A DNA stretch of 64,000 nucleotides, taken from the NCBI GenBank assembly GCA_022885665.1, contig JAGQDJ010000260.1, forward strand, positions 1,860,001-1,924,000. The letters are read 5' to 3'. Positions 1 to 9,817 of the stretch are shown here, one piece after another (the first letter of the stretch is position 1; every line of letters starts with the position of its first letter). A model generated the notes under the pieces. That model did not search any database. It worked only from the letters and a program-made list of their open reading frames with translations, and was not told the origin of the DNA. The stretch comes from Triops longicaudatus. Taxonomy: Eukaryota; Arthropoda; Branchiopoda; Notostraca; Triopsidae. Made by a program: the position numbers and the translations under genes.

Positions 1-324
1 GATCTCCTTGTATTACTCTCGGTTTCCTCTGCTAACACTTTCCAAAACCTTTATCGCCCACTTTTTTAACCGCATCATGCTCCTTTCATATTTGAACCGC
101 TTTATGAGCAGGATTTGGTTCACGTGAAAACCTGGCTTGCCTTTTTCGTGGCATTTTGGGAGGCACTCCCTCGTCCGTCGTGAGTTATCGTTTTTCGAAA
201 AATTGTTGGCCTTCAGCAGTTAAACTTTTTACTCGCATACACCACGAACTACACAATGTTGTAGTCAGGTTTTCATGTATTACGATCTGTTTTGATTGTA
301 TTAGTAGTTCCTAAGTCCGTCGTG
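1..324. other. Upstream flank of the 5'-nucleotidase gene
   Basis: No coding feature is visible. The stretch is probably promoter and 5' leader of the following gene. I see no clear TATA box or other recognisable element. Confidence 0.4.
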
Positions 325-2766
325 ATGGCTCGTCTGGCACTGGGCCTCGGGTTGGTTTTCGCAGCCGGCTTTTTAGTCCTCGACGTCAGCGCTGATTTCA
401 ATTTAACCATCTTGCACGTGAACGACGTCCATTGTCGCTTTGAAGAAGCTAACAAATATTCGGGCACGTGCATTAAAGAAGATGCAGACAAGGGAAAATG
501 TTTTGGCGGTTTCCCTCGTATTGTACACAAAGCTCGTGAAATCCAGCGAGGGACGCCCAACAGTATTTTCTTAAGCGGGGGCGACTTCTTTCAAGGAACC
601 ATTTGGTATACCATTCACAAATGGAAGGTAGTGTCGCATTTCGTCAACATGCTCAATTTGACGGCTATGGTACGTAGTCTCCCCACCAATTTAGACCTTT
701 CAGCATAGAAGAAATTTTTTATGTATATCGGAATTTCTTATAACAGTCACTCGGAAACCACGAGTTCGATGATGGAATCGATGGGCTGGTACCATTTGTG
801 GACAATGCTCCGTTTCCGATCATTTCTGCCAATATCGACACGTCCAAAGAACCTCGTTTACATGGCCGAATTGGAAAGTCGGCTGTGGTTGACATTCATG
901 GCCGTAAAGTTGGCATAATTGGATATGTCACAACGGAAACTACAGTAATTGCTTTTCGACTCCTTCTAGTAGCTCTGTTAGCTTTTTTATGTCATTCCGT
1001 TTATTTTTATGTTTGGAATGGGTCCGTTTGTGTGTTCAATTTCTTATTTTACTTTTAAGACCATCTCACTGCCCGAAAATGTGGTAATCCAAGACGAAAT
1101 TGAAGGAGTGAAACAAGAAGCTGCACGACTCAAGAGTCAAGGAATCAATATTCTTATCGCGGTGGGCCACGCTGGCTATCTTAAAGACATTGCTATTGCA
1201 GAACAAGTCCCCGATATTGACGTGGTCGTTGGGGGTCATACCAATACCTTTTTGTGGAACGGTATAACGTTTTATTTCACCTTGAATACTTTTTAGTCTG
1301 CGTTTCCTCTCCCATTAGGACCGGCTCCCTCGACTGAAGACGTACAAGGACCTTATCCAACGGTTGTGACGCAGAAATCGGGAAGAAAGGTGCCCGTTGT
1401 GCAGGCTTATGCTTTTGGAAAATACTTGGGCCACCTAGAGGTGGCCTTTGATGACAACGGAGAAGTTATAACCTCAGCCGGTCAGCCCATTGTTTTGGAC
1501 AAATCCGTACCAAAAGGTAAGAAACATTCTTATACTGCATTAGACCTGCACTGGGTACTGTGAAGGTCATTTTTTACGGTAATAGTGAAGGATGCGTTTG
1601 ATTACAAGAATCCCCGTTAAGAATCCGCCTAAGACATAGCTTTTTTCCGTGTTTAGATCCCAAGGTTGTGGAAGAGCTGGTTCCATTTCGCCAGAAGGTA
1701 GAAGAGGTAGCGTTGCGTGTCGTGGGACAGACCAAAGTTTTTTTGGACGGAAACCGTTTATCATGTCGAATGAAGGAATGTAATCTTGGTAATCTCATTG
1801 CTGACTCGTTTGTTAACTTGGTAAGATGAACCGGTGTTGTCACGTCCTTGTTCGTATATTTTCTCATATATTTTTCCCCCTATAGTACGTTAAGTACGCC
1901 GAACCAGGCCAGTGGACAAAGGCTGCCATAGCTATTGTTAATGGAGGCGGCGTTCGTGCATCTATTGACGAGATGTCTTCTGGAGGTACAGTACATAACT
2001 TATTCACTGTTGTCGTGTATAATATGAAGATTAGTGGGTTATAAACATTGGAAAAATTGCGGCGTGCTGTCATAGGTAACTTCACCTTTGGAGACATTCG
2101 AGGCGTCCTTCCTTTTCCCAATACCGTTGATATTATCCAGCTCAAGGGCAAAGACTTGAAAGCAGCTTTAGAGTATGTAGTCACGGATTATGACCCGTCA
2201 GCCTTAGATCCCTTCGGTGGCTTTTTGCAGGTGTCAGGTAACAGCGTGTAATTTGAATCAAAGGTAAAAGCGAATTTTAGTAAACGAGGATTTCTTTATT
2301 AGGTTTGCAGATTACGTACGACATCACAAAGCCTAATGGAAACCGCGTGGTGGAAGTTTTAGCCAGGTGTAGTCGTTGTCGAGTTCCTAAATTTGAACCA
2401 GTGCAAGACGAACAGGTTTACGACATTGCCACTAGCACATTTGTAGCCAACGGTGGTGACGGTTTTTCTATTATCAAAGAGCGCAAACTGGGTCACCTCG
2501 TAGCAGGTTAGTTATTCCTAATTTAATTGCACTAATGATGGCTAAAACCTCTTAATTGTTTTTTTTTTCCAGGTTTGCTGGATTATGACGCACTCTTGGA
2601 ATACATTAAAGCCCAGAGCCCAGTTACAATTGGCTTAGAGGATCGTATTAAATTTAAGAGCACAGAAAACGTGTGCAATACTGGTTTCCGATCAGTGCCT
2701 TCCTTACACTTAGACCAACTTCTACCTTTAGTAAGCCTTCTCGTGTTCCGACACTTGTACAAATAA
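325..2766 (+). CDS. NT5E: Ecto-5'-nucleotidase, GPI-anchored type (CD73 family)
   Basis: Secreted or surface metallophosphatase expected to hydrolyse extracellular AMP to adenosine. Nine exons: 325..669, 747..944, 1060..1261, 1319..1516, 1657..1820, 1886..1985, 2076..2237, 2303..2506, 2573..2766 (588 aa). The ATG at 325 opens a signal peptide (MARLALGLGLVFAAG, cut near residue 23). Metal and catalytic motifs are intact: NDVH (D34, H36), GGDFFQG, LGNHEFD created at the exon 1/2 junction (N119, H120), VGHAGY (H218) and VGGHTNTF (H241). The C-terminal domain carries NGGGVRASID, CSRCRVP and FVANGGDGF, the substrate-binding part of the family. The end (LLPLVSLLVF before the stop) is a short hydrophobic tail typical of a GPI-anchor signal. 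Length matches the family (human about 574 aa). Arthropod salivary apyrases belong to the same family, so ADP/ATP hydrolysis is possible. A second possible last exon lies at 3175..3456. Confidence 0.93.
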
Positions 2767-3071
2767 TTGGAACGTCGAACCTCAGAACCCGTGTTGTTAA
2801 CCTGCCCGTATCTATGGTTTTTGCATGTTGGGTGGGAATTTCCAGGTAAAACGAACAAAAATTGACAGTGCAAGAAATCTGTATGAATCTTTATGTGGGT
2901 ATTTGCGTTAAAAAATGACTTACGCATGAGAGGGTGCACGACATGTTCTGAGTTGGGAGAAAGTATGAATGTTCTTACTTTTAAATGTCAATAGATATAC
3001 TCTTATATAATTTTCGGTTGTGTTCGTCAACGAGTCATTTCCGGTGTGTTCGCTTGACGGGTATTATATGT

Positions 3072-3107
3072 AATGTGGGCGTAGCTTCATGCAATGTGGG
3101 CGTAGCT
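3072..3107. repeat. Short direct repeat, two 15-bp copies
   Basis: The 15-mer aatgtgggcgtagct occurs at 3072-3086 and again at 3093-3107, separated by 6 bases. Too short to classify. Confidence 0.7.
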
Positions 3108-3174
3108 CTTCTAGTAAGTTTATTTTTTTTATAGCAAGTGTTCTTTGCGAATTCACTAAATGTGAACATTCTAG

Positions 3175-3456
3175 GGTGTCATCGTTCCTGTGCAGCCACC
3201 GAAGCTAGAAACCCAAGAAAGCGTCGTGAATGAAAGTAGCGTCCCTGTTTCTATAGAAAATGTCATAGGAAAAACGCAGGAACCTACTACCGCTGATGGA
3301 AGCCACGTGGAGGAAAATAACATCCCTGCTCCTGAAGAAAAGGTTACGGAAAACGCACAAACATTTTCAGCCGGTGTAAGCGACGACAGTGCTTCTGGAT
3401 TGAAAACTGCTGAGAGCAATATCATTACGCCTTGTCGAATGTCGCTTTTAAACTAG
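3175..3456 (+). CDS. Candidate alternative last exon of the 5'-nucleotidase gene
   Basis: An open frame of 93 codons begins directly after an acceptor (ttctag, AG at 3173-3174) and ends with TAG at 3456. It lies in phase 0. The last exon of the 5'-nucleotidase contains an in-frame phase-0 donor (gtaagc at 2731) just before its hydrophobic tail. Joining 2730 to 3175 keeps the frame and replaces the membrane-anchor signal with a hydrophilic, Ser/Thr/Glu/Pro-rich tail starting GVIVPVQPPKLETQES, giving a protein of about 670 aa. The codons look like genuine coding sequence, but the polypyrimidine tract is weak. It could instead be an exon of an unrelated gene or chance. Confidence 0.45.
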   Translation, partial: GVIVPVQPPKLETQESVVNESSVPVSIENVIGKTQEPTTADGSHVEENNIPAPEEKVTENAQTFSAGVSDDSASGLKTAESNIITPCRMSLLN

Positions 3457-3555
3457 CCATCTTTGGCACCTCGTTCTCAAAAAGTACGGCCTAGACAATA
3501 TGAACGGGAGTAGATCGAATCTGAGAAATCGGAATTATTAGGTTATGAGCTTAAC

Positions 3556-3561
3556 TTTATT
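3556..3561 (-). terminator. Poly(A) signal for the minus-strand SAA-like gene
   Basis: TTTATT on the plus strand reads AATAAA on the minus strand, about 70 bases after the stop codon at 3632. Confidence 0.5.
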
Positions 3562-3631
3562 TTTATGCAACCGTAAAATATAACATTGTATAACTTGCTG
3601 CGCCATAATAATAAACTGAAAAAGTTAAATT

Positions 3632-4081
3632 TTAGTTGTTACATCTTCTTCTTCTTGGCTTATAATTGCACGTTCCGTTCGGAGCTAGGTATTTTTCGTG
3701 GCAGCTGCCTCCACTGCGACCGAACTCCTTCGCTTCTTGCAAAGCAGTAAAATTCAAGTTCTCATAATCTGGGCTAAAGCCTAAGCGTTTTTGAGCGGCG
3801 CCAATCAGTTCTAGGGTCGCTCTTTGGCGAAAACCCGAACACCTTTGAACGGCGTCGAAGTTTGTTTTACACTCGAAAAAGTAAGTACAATTTTCGCAGT
3901 TGGCCAGCCTCATTTCCATGTAGACTTCAAATACGCGACTTGCTGAACAAGGGTTCCATGCTTCCACGATATCTAACCACATGCACTGCATTATAAGCTG
4001 GATTAATTATGATATACTGAATTGCGTACTGTAATGGACGAATTTGACGAGTACAAAACACAATACAAGTGCTCGAAGCAT
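3632..4081 (-). CDS. Secreted eight-cysteine serum amyloid A-like protein (copy A)
   Basis: Two exons on the minus strand: 4081..4030 (signal peptide) and 3972..3632, phase-1 intron of 57 bp, 130 aa. Exon 1 encodes a hydrophobic leader (MLRALVLCFVLVKFVHY). The mature part follows the serum amyloid A pattern: VYMEMRLAN, then YFFECKTNFDAVQRC, then QEAKEFGRSGG, matching vertebrate SAA AYSDMREAN, KYFHARGNYDAAKR and QAANEWGRSG at the same spacing. Unlike vertebrate SAA it has eight mature cysteines (residues 26, 43, 46, 52, 62, 108, 119, 128), so it is probably disulfide-stabilised. SAA proteins are small lipid-binding, immune-induced proteins; immune function here is inference. Exon layout, intron phase and cysteine spacing match copy B, transcribed away from it 727 bp to the right. 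The start is fixed by the leader and by the same MLR beginning in copy B. Confidence 0.8.
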
Positions 4082-4170
4082 TGTGGAAGTACAAGCACTA
4101 ACAATGAAATGTTGCTGTCTACTCTTCGACTTCGCACAGTGTGGACTACAGAAGAATACGGACTATAATA

Positions 4171-4189
4171 TGTCACATTTTATGTGACA
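4171..4189. repeat. Perfect 8-bp inverted repeat between the divergent SAA-like genes
   Basis: TGTCACAT, three T bases, ATGTGACA: a perfect hairpin or dyad 90 bp upstream of the start of copy A. It could be a regulator binding site or the remnant of a transposon end. Function is unknown. Confidence 0.6.
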
Positions 4190-4808
4190 AGAAGTGAACA
4201 GAACCTCCTCATGTAATACTAACCTACTTGGGAAACGTTATGATCACTAAGCAAGCTATTTGTCACAGTAGAGTTGTCAAAGTCGTGTGCCAGCAACTTT
4301 GGAAAGTTTTTACCTATGTAGCGCAATTACTCGTCTTATAGATGTTTAAAAGGCGTAATCCATCGACGTACCGCGTTTAGATTGTTAAAAAATATAATAC
4401 GTTTCCAAAACTTAAATTGCTACTTGGGTTTTACGTGCATATTTTTTCTTTTTCTCTTTTCCGCCATTATTCGAATGTTCACTTATCCATTCTAAAAAAC
4501 TGCATATTTTCTTAATAAACCGTAAAGTTCGAGAAAATTCTTACCTCCTTAAGTTCCTCCTAGTTTATTCCCTAAAAGAAATTCAGTCCTTTTTCGTCGG
4601 AACTTTTTTTCATTTATGTTAAGTCCTTTTTATCCTTCCTCTGGGAAAAAGAAGAAAGCTAAGGAAATCGTACGTCGCAAGCTGATGTTCACTATCTTTA
4701 ATTTCATGCTCGTGTTTACTTGCAAAGTCAAAGGTTGAAAAATACTGTTCCGAAACTGTGTGGCATATTAGCAGTTAAAATTTCTACATGTGGTTATAAG
4801 GACGAACT

Positions 4809-5250
4809 ATGTTGCGCTCCATTTTCTTGCTTAGCTGCGTGTTTTCTTTCGCACTTGCATCGATAAGTAATAAGCCTCCTTAACGCGTAATCTATTGTCA
4901 AATAATCGTGTATGCTTGTAGTTGAAGCTGAGTCTATGAACCCTTGTTCAGCTGATAAAATGCGGCAAGCTTATCGTGAGATGCGGAAAGCTAATTGTAA
5001 GAACTGCGAGAAGTATTTCCACTGCAAAGGAAACTTTAACGCGATCCATAAATGTGGTGGAACACTGCAAATTTCGGTAGCTGAACTGCTTAGCAACGCA
5101 CATGATTTATTTGGAGGCAGAGGCACCAGAGATCTAGTTGGAGAACAAGAGGCAGACAGATATGGCCGAAGCGGAGGAAATTGCGAAAAACGTTATTTAA
5201 CTGCAGTAAAATGCTCCTGGAAACCAGCCGCAAAGAAGTGTCAAAAATAA
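4809..5250 (+). CDS. Secreted eight-cysteine serum amyloid A-like protein (copy B)
   Basis: Two exons, 4809..4866 and 4922..5250, with a 55-bp phase-1 intron, 128 aa. Exon 1 gives a clear signal peptide (MLRSIFLLSCVFSFALA). The mature chain reads AYREMRKAN, EKYFHCKGNFNAI, AELLSNAHDLFGGRG and QEADRYGRSGG, which follows vertebrate serum amyloid A almost position by position (AYSDMREAN, DKYFHARGNYDAA, QAANEWGRSG). Cysteines at 28, 45, 48, 54, 64, 107, 117 and 126. The first five have spacing identical to copy A (17, 3, 6, 10), and they replace Tyr, Ser, Ala and Gly of the vertebrate protein in the KYFH region. Copies A and B have diverged strongly outside these motifs, so the duplication is old. 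Role in immunity or lipid binding is inferred from the family only. Confidence 0.83.
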
Positions 5251-5251
5251 A
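5246..5251 (+). terminator. AATAAA overlapping the stop codon of SAA-like copy B
   Basis: The stop codon TAA (5248-5250) is embedded in AATAAA. If used, the mRNA would have a 3' UTR of only about 10-30 bases. No closer alternative AATAAA is seen in the next few hundred bases. Confidence 0.4.
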
Positions 5252-6629
5252 TTGTCACCCTGTCTTCTAAATTTCCACTTTCGTGAACACCAAGAATTAA
5301 TTTTCTTCGTATCTGTTTTTTTAATACTCGGCATCAGCAAAGTTCATTGTCGCCTTCTTTATGCTCTATTTTTTTTTTCTTTCCAATACAAAGGCTTACA
5401 AGATGTTTTTACTCTATGGTACGAATATCGATTTGTTTTTGTTTTCTGTAAAGCATTTAAAAACCCTCGACCATTTTATCACTTTCTTCAAAAACGCGCT
5501 TCAAAAAGCGGCAAAATTTAAATTGAGCTTGCAATTGCCTATGAACTCTTATAGTTCTATCTCCCTCAATATCTAGCTAGGGAATCGGGAATACACGTAT
5601 TTTTCATGGAGTAACTGGGGCTAGAAATCTGCATTTGAAATAAAAACTATGACAACGTTAGGCAAAATGCTCGCTCCCGAGGATTTCTGAAGAAAACCAA
5701 ATCTAAAGTAGGTAATTTTCAGTCATAAGGACAGCAGTTTTTTGTCGTTCAGAGCTTTGCTGTAATTCGTAATACACGAATATGCTTCTACGAAGTCTAA
5801 TGTGGTGATAAGGGCCATGTAAGGAATTTGTTTCACATTTCTTTGTCTAAGCTTATTGGATGTTTTTGGAACGTAATCGTAAGCTAAATTCAAGGTCATT
5901 GTACTACAAAATTGCGCAGCCTACATGAGACCCACGTAAAATTCCATAATAGTTTTACCGGATGCGTAGACGACGATAGCGGAGGCCCTATCTCAATTTC
6001 CATGTTAACGGATAACCGTCCTTGAACCCTCCCCTTCATTTTCCCGACTACCTCGGGCATGCTCTCGAGCATCTGCTAATTATTTGTCGAAACTCCGACC
6101 ATGGTCTCCATTCTTTTCCGAAAAATCTATTCTCTTTGAAACGGATTGCCATTCCAAAGGGATATTCCGACCGCTGAGGGCGTTCTTGTCACAAGTTTTC
6201 ACGTTTCTCTCACTCGTATCGCCTCCCTCGCAAGTGACGTGACGTGAAAACACTTGCAGTACATTAAGAAGGCTTGCAGGGCTCGCTCACGTCGGTTATA
6301 TTTCATATTCAGCGACAGAAGTCTGGCGATAACGGTTCGTTTCCGTTCCTTCACTTCATACTCTCAGCTCAAGGTTAGTGTAAGCAAATTCCCATAAAAA
6401 AGTTTATAGCAAATTTTTCGTTATTTACTTTCTGTGTTTACAGTCCGATGCGTTAAGAGTTCAGCGATTCACGTTCAAACTTGTTAACCTTGAGCAACAA
6501 GTGGCTCCGGCTGACTTTTAAAAGTCCATTGCACTGTTAGTCTTTATCGTTCTAAATCCACTGTTAGAGCTTGCGATTTTTCATGATATTTGCGAAAAGT
6601 ATTAATTAAACTATTCGTTTTTAGCCAAC
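5252..6629. other. Intergenic region with the probable GALE promoter and 5' leader
   Basis: No coding feature until the GALE start. The right part looks like a promoter: TATATTT at 6297-6303, then a donor-like AAG/gttagt at 6373-6374 and acceptors at 6443 (ttacag) and 6624 (tttttag). This suggests a noncoding first exon ending at 6373 and a leader intron. Whether the intron ends at 6443 or 6624 cannot be decided here. Confidence 0.45.
6235..6247 (+). promoter_or_regulatory. Two overlapping TGACGTGA motifs upstream of GALE
   Basis: TGACGTGACGTGA contains two overlapping TGACGTGA copies. TGACGTG is the core bound by bZIP factors of the CREB/ATF6/XBP1 group, and GALE supplies sugar nucleotides for glycosylation. 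The site lies about 50 bp upstream of the TATA-like sequence and 383 bp upstream of the ATG. Confidence 0.35.
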
Positions 6630-8842
6630 ATGCCTGAATTCAAAACAGTATTCGTTACCGGTGGTGCTGGGTACATTGGAAGCCATTGCGTCGTGGAACT
6701 GCTTGAAGCCGGATACAATGTTATAGCCATCGACAATTTTGCGAATTCTGTCACTCTCGCTGGCCATGCTCCCGCTCTGGAAAGAGTTGAAGAAATCACA
6801 GGAAAGAAAGTTACCTTCTATCAGTGTGACCTCCTTGATGCTGATCGCCTTCTGAAGATTTTTTCACAAGTAAAATTTCTATATCTGTTAGGTATCGTTA
6901 AAGTCATCAACTTATTTGTCTGCAGCACAAGATTGATTGCGTGATCCATTTCGCAGCCATGAAAGCTGTGGGGGAATCTATGCAAGTTCCTTTATTGTAC
7001 TATAAAAACAATATCATCGGCACAATAAACTTGCTGGAAGTAAGTTTTTCTTTCCGTGTACCGCTATCGTATTGTAGTCGAAGCGTATTTGTATTAGACT
7101 CGTCCTTGTCATTTCTTCCGCGTCTGTCAAGGCGTGTGTGCATAGAGATTACCCTCCATTCAGATTAATATCAATTTCACGGAGATTAATTGTATGTGAT
7201 TACGTAGGCAATGAAAGCCCATGGCTGTCTGCAACTAGTGTTCTCGAGTTCCTGTTGCGTGTATGGCAATCCAGAGCATTTGCCCATCACGGAAGAACAC
7301 CCCATTGGAAAAGTTACTAATGTCTATGGAAGGACGAAATATTTCATCGAAGAAATGCTCATGGACCTCAGCAGGGCCGAACCAGTAATATCATCTATTA
7401 AGATGAATTATAGTTAAAATTATGTAATGACACATTGTTTTCTATAGGAATGGAACATAATTTCCCTTCGTTACTTCAACCCCGTTGGTGCTCATCCTTC
7501 AGGCAAGATCGGGGAAGATCCGACCAAAGCCTTTACCAATTTGATGCCTTACATGGCTCAAGTAGCTCTGGGCAATAAACCAAAGTTGACAATCTTTGGA
7601 GATGATTATGATACGCCCGATGGAACAGGTAAGATTAGCTCCCCATGTCCTTTTTATTTACAGGACAATGGTTCGAGTTTCACTTGGAACCTTTTGTTTT
7701 TTTCTGTAGGTGTGCGTGATTACATCCATGTGATGGATTTGGCAGCTGGCCATGTGGCTGCACTCTCCAAATTGGGCCGGGATCACATGAAGTATAAGGT
7801 AACTTGGATGGCTGTAATTTTAGTTTAATATGGAAAAGAAGTATTTTGTCTCCGTGTGTTATATTAAGCACTGTGGCATAGGTGTACAATTTAGGTCTGG
7901 GCAAAGGTTTGTCTGTTTTGGAATTAATTGCCATATTTGAAGCAACTACAGGTGCCAAAGTACCTTATGTGTGGGCTCCTCGTCGTGTCGGTGACGTAGA
8001 CACGCTAGTTTGTGATCCTTCTGTGGCCCTCGCCGAGCTGAATTGGGCTCCGAAGCATGATGTGGTTCGCATGTGTAAGTAGATTAACCTACTAGCCAAA
8101 TTCGTGGGTTGTGGCGTCTTCTTTTAACGTACTACGGGCTGGTTAACTTGTGTATGGGACCCTTTTCTTCACTAAGCAAGCACTTTCTTCAAGACGCAAC
8201 CCGATAAACGCGAAACATCTTTCTTCTCTAACACACCTACGTTACCGACGCAGTACATCGTAGAGGCAGGCATAAACGTCCAGCAGACAAACCGGAGTTC
8301 AGGCCGTTTGTGTCTGAGAATGGGAAGGGCGGACAATACTTGTTTTGTTCTATCGACTTAGACATACAATTTGGGCACCGGCAATGGAGTGACAGTACTA
8401 CAGCTTTTGCACACCTTTCAAAAAGTTACGGGATGCACGGTGCCGTATGAAATGTACCCGCGGCGAGAGGGAGATATCGTATCTATGTATGCGGATGCGA
8501 CTAAAGCACGTGAAGAATTGGGATTCACCTCGCGTTATAGCCTGGAACAGGCGTGTAAGTTTTCGGACCGTAAAGTAATGTAGAATAAGGCATGTAACAA
8601 GGACTTTTGCTTATGGTGGTGTCTCGTGGGTCGTATGTGTCTTTCTACGAAGAGTTTGCAAAAGATTCAGACTAAATAGAGAAATTCGTTGATTAGGCGA
8701 AGATTTTTGGCGTTGGCAAACGATGAACCCCAACGGATACCGGGAAAAACCCGCGGCTGCAGTCAAATGTGCGGCAAAAGAAGCTTCTGCCGTGAATGGT
8801 AATTGCGAACATCAAGTTGGAATGACCAACGGCAGTCACTAA
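6630..8842 (+). CDS. GALE: UDP-glucose/UDP-galactose 4-epimerase with duplicated exon 6
   Basis: Short-chain dehydrogenase-type epimerase of the Leloir pathway, cytosolic, NAD-dependent. Exons: 6630..6869, 6926..7039, 7208..7384, 7448..7628, 7710..7798, then either 7882..8074 (6A) or 8362..8554 (6B), then 8697..8842; 379 aa with either choice. The N-terminus shows the NAD motif VTGGAGYIGSH. The catalytic SSSCCVYG and the Y-x3-K in NVYGRTK (Y158, K162) are present, as is LRYFNPVGAHPSG. Exons 6A and 6B both encode the conserved substrate-binding block starting YNLG and containing R-R-x-G-D, and both have phases 0 and 1. The last exon begins CEDFWRWQTMNPNGY as in human GALE, but has about 30 extra C-terminal residues. 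Start chosen at the ATG right before the Rossmann strand, after an acceptor at 6624. Confidence 0.95.
7882..8074 (+). other. GALE: GALE exon 6A (first of a mutually exclusive pair)
   Basis: 193 nt, phase 0 in and phase 1 out, with good splice sites (gcatag before, gtaagt after). Encodes residues 268-332, beginning VYNLGLGKGLSVLEL and containing APRRVGDVDTLVCDP. The position corresponding to human Cys307 and E. coli Tyr299 is Leu309. Confidence 0.88.
8362..8554 (+). other. GALE: GALE exon 6B (second of a mutually exclusive pair)
   Basis: Also 193 nt with the same phases and a gtaagt donor. Encodes TYNLGTGNGVTVLQL through YPRREGDIVSMYADA; the gatekeeper position is Met309. It is homologous to exon 6A and to the single human exon. 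If both 6A and 6B were included the frame would shift and meet a TGA inside 6B. Confidence 0.88.
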
Positions 8843-9770
8843 GCTTGCAAGTGAAGTTCCGGAGATATGAAGTTTATGGAAATGGGGGTGTGAAATATTT
8901 CCAGGCTGGAATCCTGAAGATGCTATCTCCCTATTATGGGGCTGGAAATTTTGGGACCAATTTTCAGTTATTTCCTAGCGTGCTATCTTTATTTATTTTG
9001 TGTTCGAAATTTTCACCTGTAACATCGTTTAAAATAAATGAGTGTTGCTGTTTACTTCGGTCGTACTTTATTCCTGTAGCTGAACTAAACATAGTGACGT
9101 GAAAAGTTTGAATATTTCGGAAGTCTAAGTCTAATAAGTTTGTCATATTTGACATGACGGCAAATAAACGGAAACAAAAAAATATAAAGGAACATAATGT
9201 TATAGTGCACCAAAGGGTTACTACTTTCTTTGTGGAGCAGTAAGTAGCTTCTTTTGGCGGAAGAAGTGTACGATAATCATGTAATTAGTTGGGTTTTACA
9301 GAAGAAAAACGGGAGGGGCTACGAATTGTGTTCATCGAAAAGTTCAATGAACTGTTTCTTGAGCGAACAAAATATACTTTAATTGGTAAATTTAAGTTTT
9401 TTATACAAAATTGTTCCAAAAATAATTTAAAATTAATTAATTATTTTCATGGTATTGTATACTGTATTTACTTTATTTAAAAATTCAGTATGAACTAGAA
9501 ATATTCCAGATAAAGGAATGTCTGATTTACCGACTGTAAACGTTGAACAGTTATCTTAGCTTCACATGTGAATTATAAAGTGTAATATCTATTAAAAAGT
9601 AAAATCATGCAAAATATTTTGATCGTCTTTTCACATAAAAACTTTGTGGCACTACCGGTATTGTAAATCATCTGCATAAATGTTGCGTTTGTTGCAGTTG
9701 TGACAAAAAGGGTTTGAACTTCCCGCACCACTAGAGGGACGAGTTGGTGCTACCACCTGACGTGAGTTTA
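8843..9770. other. 3' region of GALE and intergenic DNA
   Basis: A poly(A) signal AATAAA occurs at 9033-9038, 191 bases after the GALE stop, and another at 9163-9168. The rest is AT-rich with no credible coding frame. Confidence 0.5.
9033..9038 (+). terminator. Probable GALE poly(A) signal
   Basis: AATAAA 191 bases downstream of the GALE stop codon, on the coding strand. Confidence 0.5.
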
Positions 9771-9780
9771 CTCTTTCCTG
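9771..9780 (+). promoter_or_regulatory. Probable TCT/TOP transcription start of RPL37
   Basis: CTCTTTCCTG is a pyrimidine tract of the type that forms the 5' end (TOP motif) of ribosomal protein mRNAs. It sits about 40 bases upstream of the start codon, as expected for the short leaders of these genes. Confidence 0.5.
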
Positions 9781-9817
9781 TTTAGTAGTAAGCCGTGGCA
9801 CCCATCGTTCGTCCAAG

